Source of the DNA: an uncultured Fibrobacter sp.
GTDB lineage: Bacteria > Fibrobacterota > Fibrobacteria > Fibrobacterales > Fibrobacteraceae
Length of the DNA stretch: 13,541 bases
NCBI RefSeq assembly: GCF_937877005.1
Contig: NZ_CALEFV010000070.1
Span: forward strand, 1-13,541
Direction of reading: 5' to 3'
The notes below the pieces were generated by a model. It had not been told where the DNA came from and searched no databases. It saw only the letters and a list, made by a program, of their open reading frames with translations. Within the stretch, counting starts at the first letter, position 1, and every line of letters begins with the position of its first letter. Below are positions 1-5,737 of this stretch, piece after piece. The position numbers were made by a program, and so were the translations under genes.

Positions 1-5
1 CGGAG

Positions 6-100
6 ACATTGAAGGCTAATTCAATGTGGAATGTGAAATGTGAGATGAGTGATGAATAATCACACATTTCACATCACTCATTACACATCACATATCCGTT
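6..100. repeat. Hairpin plus ATGTGNN-type imperfect palindrome upstream of the DUF3108 gene
   Basis: This non-coding stretch holds an 8-bp hairpin (6-13 with 20-27, 6-nt loop). It is followed by a run of heptads of the form ATGTGNN or ATGAGTG (24-58), then by their reverse complement (61-95). Two perfect 10-bp pairings are possible: 33-42 with 63-72, and 45-54 with 72-81. They cross each other, so they are either alternative folds or a pseudoknot. The array ends about 6 bp before the ATG at 102, leaving no room for a normal Shine-Dalgarno site. No consensus promoter was recognised here. The composition suggests a low-complexity intergenic repeat; any regulatory role is inference. Confidence 0.6.
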
Positions 101-101
101 T

Positions 102-881
102 ATGCGCTTTTGTTCCGTACGTATTTTTGTCTTGTTAGCGGCGTTCCTCGTGGCGGCGTGTTTCGCCGGTGAGCCGAACCTTCCTGAGGTCAACGCCCCG
201 TGGATGAAGGGCGAAAAGCTGACCTTCAGCCTTGGTTGGGGGTTCATTACCGCAGGTTCTGCGACTCTCGAGGTCAAGCCGATTGCAGACGGCAAGACGG
301 AGTTCCTGACGCATGCGACGGGCAACAAGACTATCAATCGAATCTATCCGGTCAATGATACGGTGTACACCCGCGTGCGCAACAAGGGCCTCATGACCGA
401 AGTCTTCCGCAAGCGACTCCACGAGGGTACGTTCCACAACACGTCTGTCATCCGTTTTGACCGCAAGGGCGAGAAGGCTTGGCTTTCGGATACGGTCTTT
501 ACCGATATGAAGACCCGCAAGACCAAGCGCTCCGCCGATACGGCGGTCGCCATCCAGGGCATGGAACACAGCATCATGTCTGCGTTCTACCTGGTGCGTA
601 CGCTCCCGCTCAAGGTGGGGGAAACTTCCCGTTTTTCAGCGGTGAGCGGCAAGAAGCGTTATGAGCTTAAGGTGCTGGTCCATGGCAAGGAGACAATCGA
701 GAGCGTACTCGGGAAGGTTCCCTGCATCAAGGTGGAACCCGTGCTCGACGGCGACGGAATCTTCAACTCCAAGGGGCGTATCTTTATCTGGCTTACCGAC
801 GACGATCGCCGCATTCCGGTGCTCATGGAGTGCGAAATTGCCCTTGGGAGTATAAAAGCGAAACTTTTGAAGGTTGAATAG
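102..881 (+). CDS. DUF3108-family exported protein, probable lipoprotein
   Basis: The gene encodes 259 aa. The N-terminus is a short basic head, a hydrophobic stretch (residues 8-19) and a lipobox-like V17-A18-A19-C20, so it is probably a lipoprotein; cleavage after A22 by signal peptidase I is the alternative. The mature part begins with GEKLTFSLGWGFITAGSATL (about 38-57), the typical opening of DUF3108 proteins (GE.L.Y...I.AG.A.L). The rest is predicted beta-rich with regular short strands and no catalytic motif I recognise. DUF3108 proteins are envelope proteins of unknown biochemical role. The ATG at 102 is chosen because the signal sequence starts there and the repeat array ends just before it. 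The next gene starts 134 bp downstream with its own promoter, so this is probably a single transcription unit. The family call is fairly firm; the lipoprotein call is moderate. Confidence 0.8.
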   Translation: MRFCSVRIFVLLAAFLVAACFAGEPNLPEVNAPWMKGEKLTFSLGWGFITAGSATLEVKPIADGKTEFLTHATGNKTINRIYPVNDTVYTRVRNKGLMTEVFRKRLHEGTFHNTSVIRFDRKGEKAWLSDTVFTDMKTRKTKRSADTAVAIQGMEHSIMSAFYLVRTLPLKVGETSRFSAVSGKKRYELKVLVHGKETIESVLGKVPCIKVEPVLDGDGIFNSKGRIFIWLTDDDRRIPVLMECEIALGSIKAKLLKVE

Positions 882-953
882 GAGTTTTTAGGGTTTGGAT
901 CGAGTCAAAAGGCGAAAAATAGGGCATATTTTGTAATTTTTACACATGAGCTT

Positions 954-982
954 TTGCAAAATGCGTGCTTAAAAGTTATATT
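954..982 (+). promoter_or_regulatory. Sigma70-like promoter for the beta-barrel gene
   Basis: TTGCAA at 954-959 and TATATT at 977-982 are separated by 17 bp, placing the transcription start near 989 and giving a leader of about 26 nt. A TGAGG Shine-Dalgarno-like sequence at 1005-1009 lies 6 nt before the ATG at 1016. A second TATAAT (998-1003) is too close to the ATG to leave that site in the mRNA. The 882-953 stretch before it is AT-rich and shows nothing else. Confidence 0.6.
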
Positions 983-1015
983 CGCAAATGCGATTGTTAT
1001 AATCTGAGGCTTTGA

Positions 1016-2008
1016 ATGTTTAAAAAAGTATTGTTGACTCTCTGTCTGGCCACCTTCATGTCTTGGGCTCAAGACGACTTTGATGACGATGACGAAGGTT
1101 TTGTTTCGGCCCCTTCCGCTGCTGCTGCAGAGCAAGATGGTGATGATGATGGTTTCATTTCTGCCGGCGATGCCGCTGCTCCTCATGCGACCATGGCCAC
1201 GTCGGAAGATGAGGAAGAGGATTTTTCAGGTGAAAGCATGTCTTCTGCCCAGCGTCGTGAAATGGCGGAACGCCAGAAGTTCGAAGAGGAACAGCGTCAG
1301 GACGAATATGCAAACTCGCTCCGCCGCCGTGACTGGCTTCGCAACCGTCTGATCTTCCAGCTGGGTATGGGTTCCCGCTACCCGATCATGGGTGAAACCG
1401 GTATGGGTATGGGTCTCGGAGCTGGTATCGAATATATCCTGCCTTTCCACGTGGCTGTATTCGGATCCTTTGGTTTCTTGCCTAAGGGTACCGACAACGA
1501 CTTCGACGAATGGGAACTTGAAGGCGGTACGGGTTACAAGGTCGGTATAAACTATTACCTCTTCCCCAAGAACCCGCTCCACTTGGGTCTGTCCGTTTCC
1601 TATGGTACGGTCTATTTTGACCACGACATTATTCCTGAAGATAATGTTCGCCCGCTCATCAAGGTCAACGGTTTCCAGTTTGACGCTCTCATTACCTACT
1701 TGACGAACGAATGGTACTACCTGCAGTTCTCTATCGGTATGTACTATGCACCCAAGCTGGCGACGACCCCGAATACCTACGACGAATCTACCGACAACCC
1801 GAGCTTCCGCAAGAAGGAACTCGATGGCATGTGGCAGGATGGCGAATGGACTTCCAAGGTTATCGAATCCAAGGGCATGAGCAAGACGGGTATCGTGTTC
1901 GGTATCGCGATCGGTTACGCTCTGCCGGAACTCTTCCCGGACGATACCGAAAAGCGTCGTCGTGAACGTGAGAAGGCTAGAGCTCGCTCTGGCGTTGCTG
2001 GTCGCTAA
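1016..2008 (+). CDS. Outer-membrane beta-barrel-like protein with acidic N-terminal region
   Basis: The gene encodes 330 aa. Residues 1-18 form a signal peptide (cleavage after SWA). Residues 19-74 are a very acidic, Ala-rich segment with two repeats, DDDDEGFVSA (23-32) and GDDDGFISA (42-50), plus a third acidic patch, EDEEED. Residues about 75-112 are a charged, probably helical stretch (AQRREMAERQKFEEEQRQ, RRRDWLRNR). From about 113 onward, alternating Gly/aromatic strands (LIFQLGMGSRYP, GLGAGIEYILPF, YKVGINYYLFP, LHLGLSVSYG, YYLQFSIGMYYAP, GIVFGIAIGYALP) fit a small outer-membrane barrel of about eight strands. The C-terminus is unusual: the last strand is followed by a strongly basic tail (EKRRREREKARAR), not a terminal Phe. 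Function is unknown; a structural or cell-surface role is inference. It has its own promoter and a strong terminator. Confidence 0.7.
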   Translation: MFKKVLLTLCLATFMSWAQDDFDDDDEGFVSAPSAAAAEQDGDDDGFISAGDAAAPHATMATSEDEEEDFSGESMSSAQRREMAERQKFEEEQRQDEYANSLRRRDWLRNRLIFQLGMGSRYPIMGETGMGMGLGAGIEYILPFHVAVFGSFGFLPKGTDNDFDEWELEGGTGYKVGINYYLFPKNPLHLGLSVSYGTVYFDHDIIPEDNVRPLIKVNGFQFDALITYLTNEWYYLQFSIGMYYAPKLATTPNTYDESTDNPSFRKKELDGMWQDGEWTSKVIESKGMSKTGIVFGIAIGYALPELFPDDTEKRRREREKARARSGVAGR

Positions 2009-2030
2009 GACTTATATTGATATTGAAAAG

Positions 2031-2055
2031 GGCGCCTCATTGAGGCGCCTTTTTT
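2031..2055 (+). terminator. Rho-independent terminator of the beta-barrel gene
   Basis: A perfect 8-bp GC-rich stem (GGCGCCTC 2031-2038 with GAGGCGCC 2042-2049, 3-nt loop) is followed directly by six T (2050-2055). It lies 23 bp after the stop codon. The end of the T tract overlaps the left copy of the 20-bp direct repeat. Confidence 0.9.
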
Positions 2056-2072
2056 ATACCCTTGATGCGATT
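2053..2072 (-). repeat. Detached copy of the tRNA-Arg 3' end (att-like direct repeat)
   Basis: These 20 bases are identical to 2224-2243, which hold the 3' terminus of the tRNA-Arg gene: acceptor 3' strand, discriminator and half of the T arm. The copy is in the same orientation and 171 bp downstream of the intact tRNA end. Identity stops abruptly on both sides. The geometry matches the attL/attR pair left by tRNA-targeting integrases, although no integrase is present. A relic of a second tRNA copy is the alternative. Confidence 0.6.
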
Positions 2073-2135
2073 GCCCACAAACCTTTGGTTTGTGGGCAAA
2101 CCCATCGGCTCGGAAATGGGCAAGCAAGCTTGCCC
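2071..2135. repeat. Cluster of strong hairpins (REP-like)
   Basis: A perfect 13-bp stem with a TTT loop (2071-2083 with 2087-2099) is followed by a 5-bp CCCAT/ATGGG stem (2101-2105 with 2116-2120) and an 8-bp stem GGGCAAGC/GCTTGCCC (2118-2125 with 2128-2135). The words TTGCCC and GGGCAA recur across the cluster. No T tract follows on either strand, so these are not ordinary terminators. The cluster lies wholly between the two tRNA-end repeats. Bases 2136-2187 show nothing more than a GAACGTTC palindrome at 2161-2168. Confidence 0.6.
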
Positions 2136-2187
2136 GCTTCACTCGCCTTACAGGGTTGTCGAACGTTCCGTTCTCATCAAGATAAAG

Positions 2188-2226
2188 AAACAATAGGACT
2201 CCCCATAAAGAGGAGTCCTATTGTTT
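2188..2226 (-). terminator. Terminator immediately after tRNA-Arg
   Basis: A perfect 15-bp inverted repeat (2188-2202 with 2212-2226) encloses a 9-nt loop. It begins 2 nt after the tRNA 3' end on the - strand and is followed by a T-rich stretch (TTTCTTT). It should end the tRNA transcript and any read-through from rimO. Confidence 0.8.
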
Positions 2227-2243
2227 ATACCCTTGATGCGATT
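2224..2243 (-). repeat. Direct repeat within the tRNA-Arg 3' end (partner of 2053-2072)
   Basis: This is the intact-gene copy of the 20-bp direct repeat. It covers the last 16 nt of the tRNA and 4 nt of 3' flank that also belong to the terminator stem. If an element once integrated here, this copy restored the tRNA. Confidence 0.6.
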
Positions 2244-2301
2244 CGAACGCATGACCTTCAACTTCGGAGGCTGACACTCTATCCAACTGAGCTACAAGGG
2301 C
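2228..2301 (-). tRNA. tRNA-Arg, anticodon CCG
   Basis: The 74-nt cloverleaf can be drawn fully. The acceptor is GCCCTTG paired with CAAGGGT (first pair G-U), with discriminator A. The D arm is GCTC/GAGT with AGTTGGATA in the loop. The anticodon stem is TCAGC/GTTGA with loop CTCCGAA (anticodon CCG, reading CGG), the variable loop is AGGTC, and the T arm is ATGCG-TTCGAAT-CGCAT. CCA is not encoded. The gene lies 21 bp after the rimO stop with no terminator between them, so it may be co-transcribed with rimO. A weak promoter of its own (TTGTTA 2339-2334, 16-bp spacer, TATCTT 2317-2312) is also possible. Confidence 0.95.
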
Positions 2302-2322
2302 GAGCGAGTCAAAGATAGTAAA

Positions 2323-3633
2323 TTAAAGCAGCTTAACAATTAGTTCGTGCGGCTCGGCGTCCACCACGAGTGCATCGCGGAATTCGCCCACGTCGGCATC
2401 GCCTTCGAGCACCTTCACGATGTCGTCGTTTTCCATGGAATTGCCTTCGGTGCGTCCGTAGAAATGATATTCGCTTTCTTCGGCTACCTGGTCAATGATG
2501 ATGCGGACCTTCTTTCCGATCATAGCTTCGGCATGTTCCGCATCGAGTTCTTCTTGCAAATCGTTTACGGCGTCGAGCCTTGCACGGGCTTCACTTTCAT
2601 CGACAGCGGGCAAGTCCATTTCCATTACGGGCGTGCCTTCTTCGGGACTGAACACGAAACCGCCCAGATGGTCGAACTGGATGTCTTCCAGAAGTTCCAT
2701 CAGTTCTTCAAAGTCTTCGTGCGTTTCGCCGGGGAACCCGACGAGCACCGTGGTGCGGAGCGTAACTCCCGGAATGCGCTCGCGAATCTTGTGCAGAATA
2801 TCGACAAGTTCCTTCTTGCGGTAGTTCCTCTTCATGTTCTTGAGTACGTTGTCGCTTGCATGCTGTATGGGCATGTCCACGTACTTCACCAGGCGCGGTT
2901 CGCTTGCCATCAGGTCCAGCAGTTCGTCGTCCACGAACATCGGGTACCAGTAAAGCGTACGGATCCACGGGATGCTCGTGTTGTCAAGAATCGCGCGTAA
3001 AAGCTGGGCGAGCGTGCCGCCCTTCTTGCCCTTTTCGCGACCAAAGTAAGTCGTATCCTGAGCGATGAGCGTGATTTCCTGAACGCCTTGTGCTTCAAGT
3101 TCCTTGGCTTCGGCAACAATGTCTTCGATGCTGCGCGACACTTGCTTGCCACGGATTAGCGGAATGGCACAGTAGGCGCAACGACGATTGCAGCCTTCGG
3201 CTATTTTCAGGTAGGCATGGTGCTTGAATCCGCCCAAGTTCATGCGCGTGAGGTTTTCTGCATCGCAGGTGGCGGGGGCCACGATCCCCATTTTCTGTAA
3301 AAGTTCGCCCGGCTTGTAGGTGCCAACCCAGTAATCGACTTCGGGAAGCTCCTTGATGAGTTCGTCGCCGTAGCGGCCCGAAAGGCAGCCCGACACAATC
3401 AGTTTCTGTTTGGGTTTCTTGCCGTTAATTTGTGCGAGAATCGCGTTGATGGATTCTTCCTTGGCGGCTTCGATGAATCCGCAAGTGTTCACCAGAATGT
3501 AGTCCGCCTTGGCGGCAGTGTCGCAGGTGGTAAAGCCTGCGTGCAGCATTTCGCCGACCAGGTTCTCTGCATCGACCTGGTTCTTGGCACATCCTAGGTG
3601 GACAACGAAAACTTTGGGCTTTTTAGTAGGCAT
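2323..3633 (-). CDS. rimO: Ribosomal protein S12 methylthiotransferase RimO
   Basis: The gene encodes 436 aa, the usual length for the family. RimO is a radical-SAM enzyme that adds a methylthio group to a conserved Asp of ribosomal protein S12. The N-terminal UPF0004 domain has the three cluster cysteines C15 (LGCAKNQVDAE), C51 (NTCGFI) and C83 (SGCLSGRY). The radical-SAM motif is C148-x3-C152-x2-C155 (GCNRRCAYCAIP). A C-terminal TRAM domain (about 370-436) includes GKKVRIIIDQV. LGCAKNQVD and the GRTEG..ME..D pattern in the TRAM domain favour RimO over MiaB. The ATG at 3633 is chosen because homology starts there; an in-frame extension to 3783 would run back into the fic gene. It lies 28 bp downstream of fic, with its own promoter inside the fic 3' end, and is followed by the tRNA. 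Confidence 0.95.
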   Translation of the reverse strand: MPTKKPKVFVVHLGCAKNQVDAENLVGEMLHAGFTTCDTAAKADYILVNTCGFIEAAKEESINAILAQINGKKPKQKLIVSGCLSGRYGDELIKELPEVDYWVGTYKPGELLQKMGIVAPATCDAENLTRMNLGGFKHHAYLKIAEGCNRRCAYCAIPLIRGKQVSRSIEDIVAEAKELEAQGVQEITLIAQDTTYFGREKGKKGGTLAQLLRAILDNTSIPWIRTLYWYPMFVDDELLDLMASEPRLVKYVDMPIQHASDNVLKNMKRNYRKKELVDILHKIRERIPGVTLRTTVLVGFPGETHEDFEELMELLEDIQFDHLGGFVFSPEEGTPVMEMDLPAVDESEARARLDAVNDLQEELDAEHAEAMIGKKVRIIIDQVAEESEYHFYGRTEGNSMENDDIVKVLEGDADVGEFRDALVVDAEPHELIVKLL

Positions 3634-3640
3634 GTTGCCA

Positions 3641-3669
3641 AATATAGGTTTTTGCGGTGGTTCACGCAA
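3641..3669 (-). promoter_or_regulatory. Promoter for rimO inside the fic 3' end
   Basis: On the - strand TTGCGT (3669-3664), a 17-bp spacer and TATATT (3646-3641) form a good sigma70-type promoter. TATATT is only 7 nt before the rimO ATG at 3633, so transcription should start at, or within a base or two of, the start codon, giving a leaderless mRNA. The -35 overlaps the last codons of fic. Confidence 0.55.
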
Positions 3670-4669
3670 GACTGTATCTTTGGCTGCGGCCGCCCTTGCT
3701 TTCTGCGCGGACGATTCCCTTGGCGATAAGGTCCTGGATGTCGCGCAGGGCTGAATCGTGGCTTGTGCCCGTAAAGGAGGCAACCTCCTTTACCGAGAAA
3801 ATGGCGGGAATGCTACCGTCGAAGGCCGCTTCCACAATTTTCTTTTGGCGGCTTGACATTTCCTGTTGCAGGTTTTTCTGTAGGAACTGAGCTTTGCTCA
3901 GGGTGCCCGCAATTTCTCGTTCGCTTGCAGAGATGGATTCGCGCAGCGCCTCCAGGAACCAGAGAATCCATTCTGTGAGGTCTCCGTTGCCGGCCTGTGC
4001 CTTGGCGAGGGTCTCGAAATAGGCATCGCGTGTCCTCAGTATCTGAGCGTTGAGGGCGTATTGGCACCGGGTGGTGTTTTCGCTACGGGCTAGAAGCATG
4101 GCGCTCAGGGCCCTTGCGATCCGTCCGTTCCCGTCGTCGAAAGGTCGTATTGTCAAAAACCAGAAATGGGCGATGGCTGCCTTGATGACTCCATCCTGGG
4201 ACGAAGTCTCGAACCAGGAAATGAACTTTTCCATCTCGTAGGGAATACGGCTCGGTGACACTCCGGTAAAGGTGCCGACGGTGCTTTCGCTGTTACGGAA
4301 ACTTCTTACCTTGTTCTGGCCCAGGGCGGCATGCCATGCGAAGAGTCTGTCGGTGGTTAGCGGGAGTCTGGCGTTCTGCAGTGCGCCGACAAGATTGCGA
4401 ATATCGTCGCTGGCTCCGTTTCTTTTTTCTATTTCGGATTTGACGGCATCTTCGTTGAGCGGGATGTCGTCTATGGCGAAACTCGAGGCGATGTCGTGGG
4501 CGAGCATCCGTTTTTCCGTATCCGGATTGCTGACGAAATCGGCGACTCCGACAAGCTTTCCTTCGAGTAGACGAGTTTGTCCGAGTGCGTCCATGACTTT
4601 TTGGGCGTTATAGCGGAAACGGGTCCAGTCGGGGTACTGGTGTATGAAAAGGGGCTTGAACGAGTTCAT
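3662..4669 (-). CDS. Fic-domain protein (DUF4172 type) with catalytic His replaced by Arg; C-terminal winged helix
   Basis: The gene encodes 335 aa. Residues about 8-90 match the DUF4172 N-terminal domain of Fic proteins (HQYPDWTRFRY, LLEGKLVG). The Fic core has WHAALG (112-117), the EMEKFISWF helix (145-153) and the signature region 168-186. Normal Fic enzymes use HPFxDGNGR to transfer AMP from ATP to a target hydroxyl. Here it reads R175-PFDDGNGR, so the general-base His is missing while D179, N181, G182 and R183 remain. The usual SSAIEGE-type inhibitory motif is also changed, to S63-F-A-I-D67-D68, and the flap region (about 122-144) looks short. Residues about 285-335 form a winged helix (SVKEVASFTG..HDSALRDIQDLIAKGIV, GGRSQRYSL), as usual in this subfamily. 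The Arg codon CGA is two substitutions from a His codon. The start at 4669 fits homology; 4729 would add 20 unconserved residues. It is probably a non-catalytic regulator, but that is inference. Confidence 0.85.
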   Translation of the reverse strand: MNSFKPLFIHQYPDWTRFRYNAQKVMDALGQTRLLEGKLVGVADFVSNPDTEKRMLAHDIASSFAIDDIPLNEDAVKSEIEKRNGASDDIRNLVGALQNARLPLTTDRLFAWHAALGQNKVRSFRNSESTVGTFTGVSPSRIPYEMEKFISWFETSSQDGVIKAAIAHFWFLTIRPFDDGNGRIARALSAMLLARSENTTRCQYALNAQILRTRDAYFETLAKAQAGNGDLTEWILWFLEALRESISASEREIAGTLSKAQFLQKNLQQEMSSRQKKIVEAAFDGSIPAIFSVKEVASFTGTSHDSALRDIQDLIAKGIVRAESKGGRSQRYSLA

Positions 4670-4678
4670 TTGACGCAA

Positions 4679-4727
4679 AATATACGTAGAAAACGCTTTT
4701 TTGAGGGGGGGGAACATGTAATGTTCC
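4679..4727 (-). promoter_or_regulatory. fic upstream region: TATATT box, G8 tract and perfect 17-bp palindrome
   Basis: On the - strand TATATT (4684-4679) lies 9 nt before the ATG at 4669. No good -35 is visible. In its place is a C-run on this strand (eight G on the + strand, 4705-4712), overlapping a perfect inverted repeat GGAACAT-GTA-ATGTTCC at 4711-4727. The palindrome centre is about 47 bp upstream of the expected start of transcription. It is operator-like; the natural candidate ligand is the winged helix of the Fic protein itself, which is inference. Confidence 0.5.
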
Positions 4728-4808
4728 ATCTTAGAGCATCGAATCCTGAAAAAAATCCGTTGAACGCTGTTTTTGGGTGTATCTTTTTATAAAAGCTTAT
4801 GATTGGGG

Positions 4809-4877
4809 CCAAGCGATTTTTGGTGTTTACGCTTGGTGAGAGGTTCGGTCCGCGCGCCCCGAACCTCTCTCTTTTTT
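4809..4877 (+). terminator. Structured leader ending in an intrinsic-terminator-like hairpin before prmA (possible attenuator)
   Basis: Hairpin 1 pairs CCAAGCG (4809-4815) with CGCTTGG (4830-4836). Hairpin 2 pairs GAGAGGTTCGG (4838-4848) with CCGAACCTCTC (4859-4869), a perfect 11-bp stem with a 10-nt loop. It is followed by TC and six T (4872-4877). Only 11 nt separate the T tract from the prmA ATG at 4889, which is too little for a separate promoter. A TATAAA box at 4788-4793 could start the transcript, although no matching -35 was seen. The hairpin is therefore either an attenuator in the prmA leader or the terminator of a short RNA of about 80 nt. Bases 4728-4787 are AT-rich with no other clear signal. 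Confidence 0.6.
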
Positions 4878-4888
4878 AAATTTTATAT

Positions 4889-5731
4889 ATGCAGAAAATT
4901 GATACATGGTACAAGGCCGAAGGGCATTGCCCCGAAGAAGATTATGAACTTGCCAGCTATCTGCTTTTCGAGGCAGGTGTGGCGACTCTCGAAGAACTGG
5001 ATCCTAAGGAAGAGGGACGCACGGACTTCTGTTTTTATACGGGGGACAAGGCTGAACGCGACCGTATCGTGAACGAATTTCCGCAGTATCATTTCGTGGT
5101 AACCGAAGAACCTGCAAAGGATTGGGACAAGTGGTGGCGCGATCGTGCGCAGCCGGTAGCCGTGAGTCCGCATCTGTGGGTTCGTCCCCCCTGGGTGGAA
5201 TTTACTCCCGACGATCCGCAGGCCGTCGTACTGGAGCTCGAAGCAAAGACTGCCTTTGGTACCGGTGAACACGATACGACGAGCAGTTGTGCGACTCTTA
5301 TGGAATCCATTGACTTTAAGGGAAAGTCGGTGCTCGATATCGGTACGGGTACCGGCATCCTTGCCATGTACGCCCGCCGTCTGGGAGCCCGCCTTGCCGT
5401 GGGAACGGAGATTGATCCGTTGACCATTCCCTGCATTGCCGAAAACTTTGATCGCAATGGCTTCAAGGAATCTGACTGCGTGTTGGGGTTCCTGGATGCT
5501 TTTAAGGATGGCACCAAGTTTGATGTTATTCTCTGCAACATGATCCGCAGCGAGTTGTGGCCGCTTCGCGATGATATTGAGGACTTGCTTGCGCAAGGCG
5601 GTGAACTAGTCATTTCTGGACAGCTCGAAACGGAAAAGGAATATATTCTTCGCTGGTTCGAAGAAGCTGGCTATACTGTCAAATTAGAACGAGTAAGCGG
5701 CGAATGGTGGAGTGTGCTTGCACGCTCCTAG
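4889..5731 (+). CDS. prmA: Ribosomal protein L11 methyltransferase-like protein (PrmA)
   Basis: The gene encodes 280 aa, near the usual PrmA length of about 290. PrmA trimethylates ribosomal protein L11 using S-adenosylmethionine. The N-terminal substrate-binding part (about 1-90) is followed by the PrmA hallmark FGTGEHDTT (about 126-134), the SAM-binding motif VLDIGTGTGILAMYA (about 149-163) and an acidic loop EIDP. The usual NI motif of PrmA appears as CNMIRSEL, a mild departure. The protein ends with a normal Rossmann strand pair. The ATG at 4889 follows a T-rich leader with no Shine-Dalgarno sequence. The gene converges with the adaptor gene; only 6 bp separate the two stop codons. The methyltransferase fold is certain; L11 as substrate is likely. 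Confidence 0.85.
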   Translation: MQKIDTWYKAEGHCPEEDYELASYLLFEAGVATLEELDPKEEGRTDFCFYTGDKAERDRIVNEFPQYHFVVTEEPAKDWDKWWRDRAQPVAVSPHLWVRPPWVEFTPDDPQAVVLELEAKTAFGTGEHDTTSSCATLMESIDFKGKSVLDIGTGTGILAMYARRLGARLAVGTEIDPLTIPCIAENFDRNGFKESDCVLGFLDAFKDGTKFDVILCNMIRSELWPLRDDIEDLLAQGGELVISGQLETEKEYILRWFEEAGYTVKLERVSGEWWSVLARS

Positions 5732-5737
5732 GCTGCT

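Noticed and set aside
998..1003. TATAAT as -10 of the beta-barrel gene
   Set aside because: Transcription from it would start about 6 nt before ATG and lose the Shine-Dalgarno site; TATATT at 977-982 has a better -35.
1962..2318. 118-aa open frame on the + strand
   Set aside because: It runs through the terminator, hairpin cluster and the tRNA-Arg gene, and has no homology-like features.
2347..3000. 217-aa open frame opposite rimO
   Set aside because: It is a shadow of the strongly conserved rimO coding strand.
3634..3783. N-terminal extension of rimO to 3783
   Set aside because: The extra 50 residues are low-complexity, lie inside the fic coding region, and precede the normal RimO start and its promoter.
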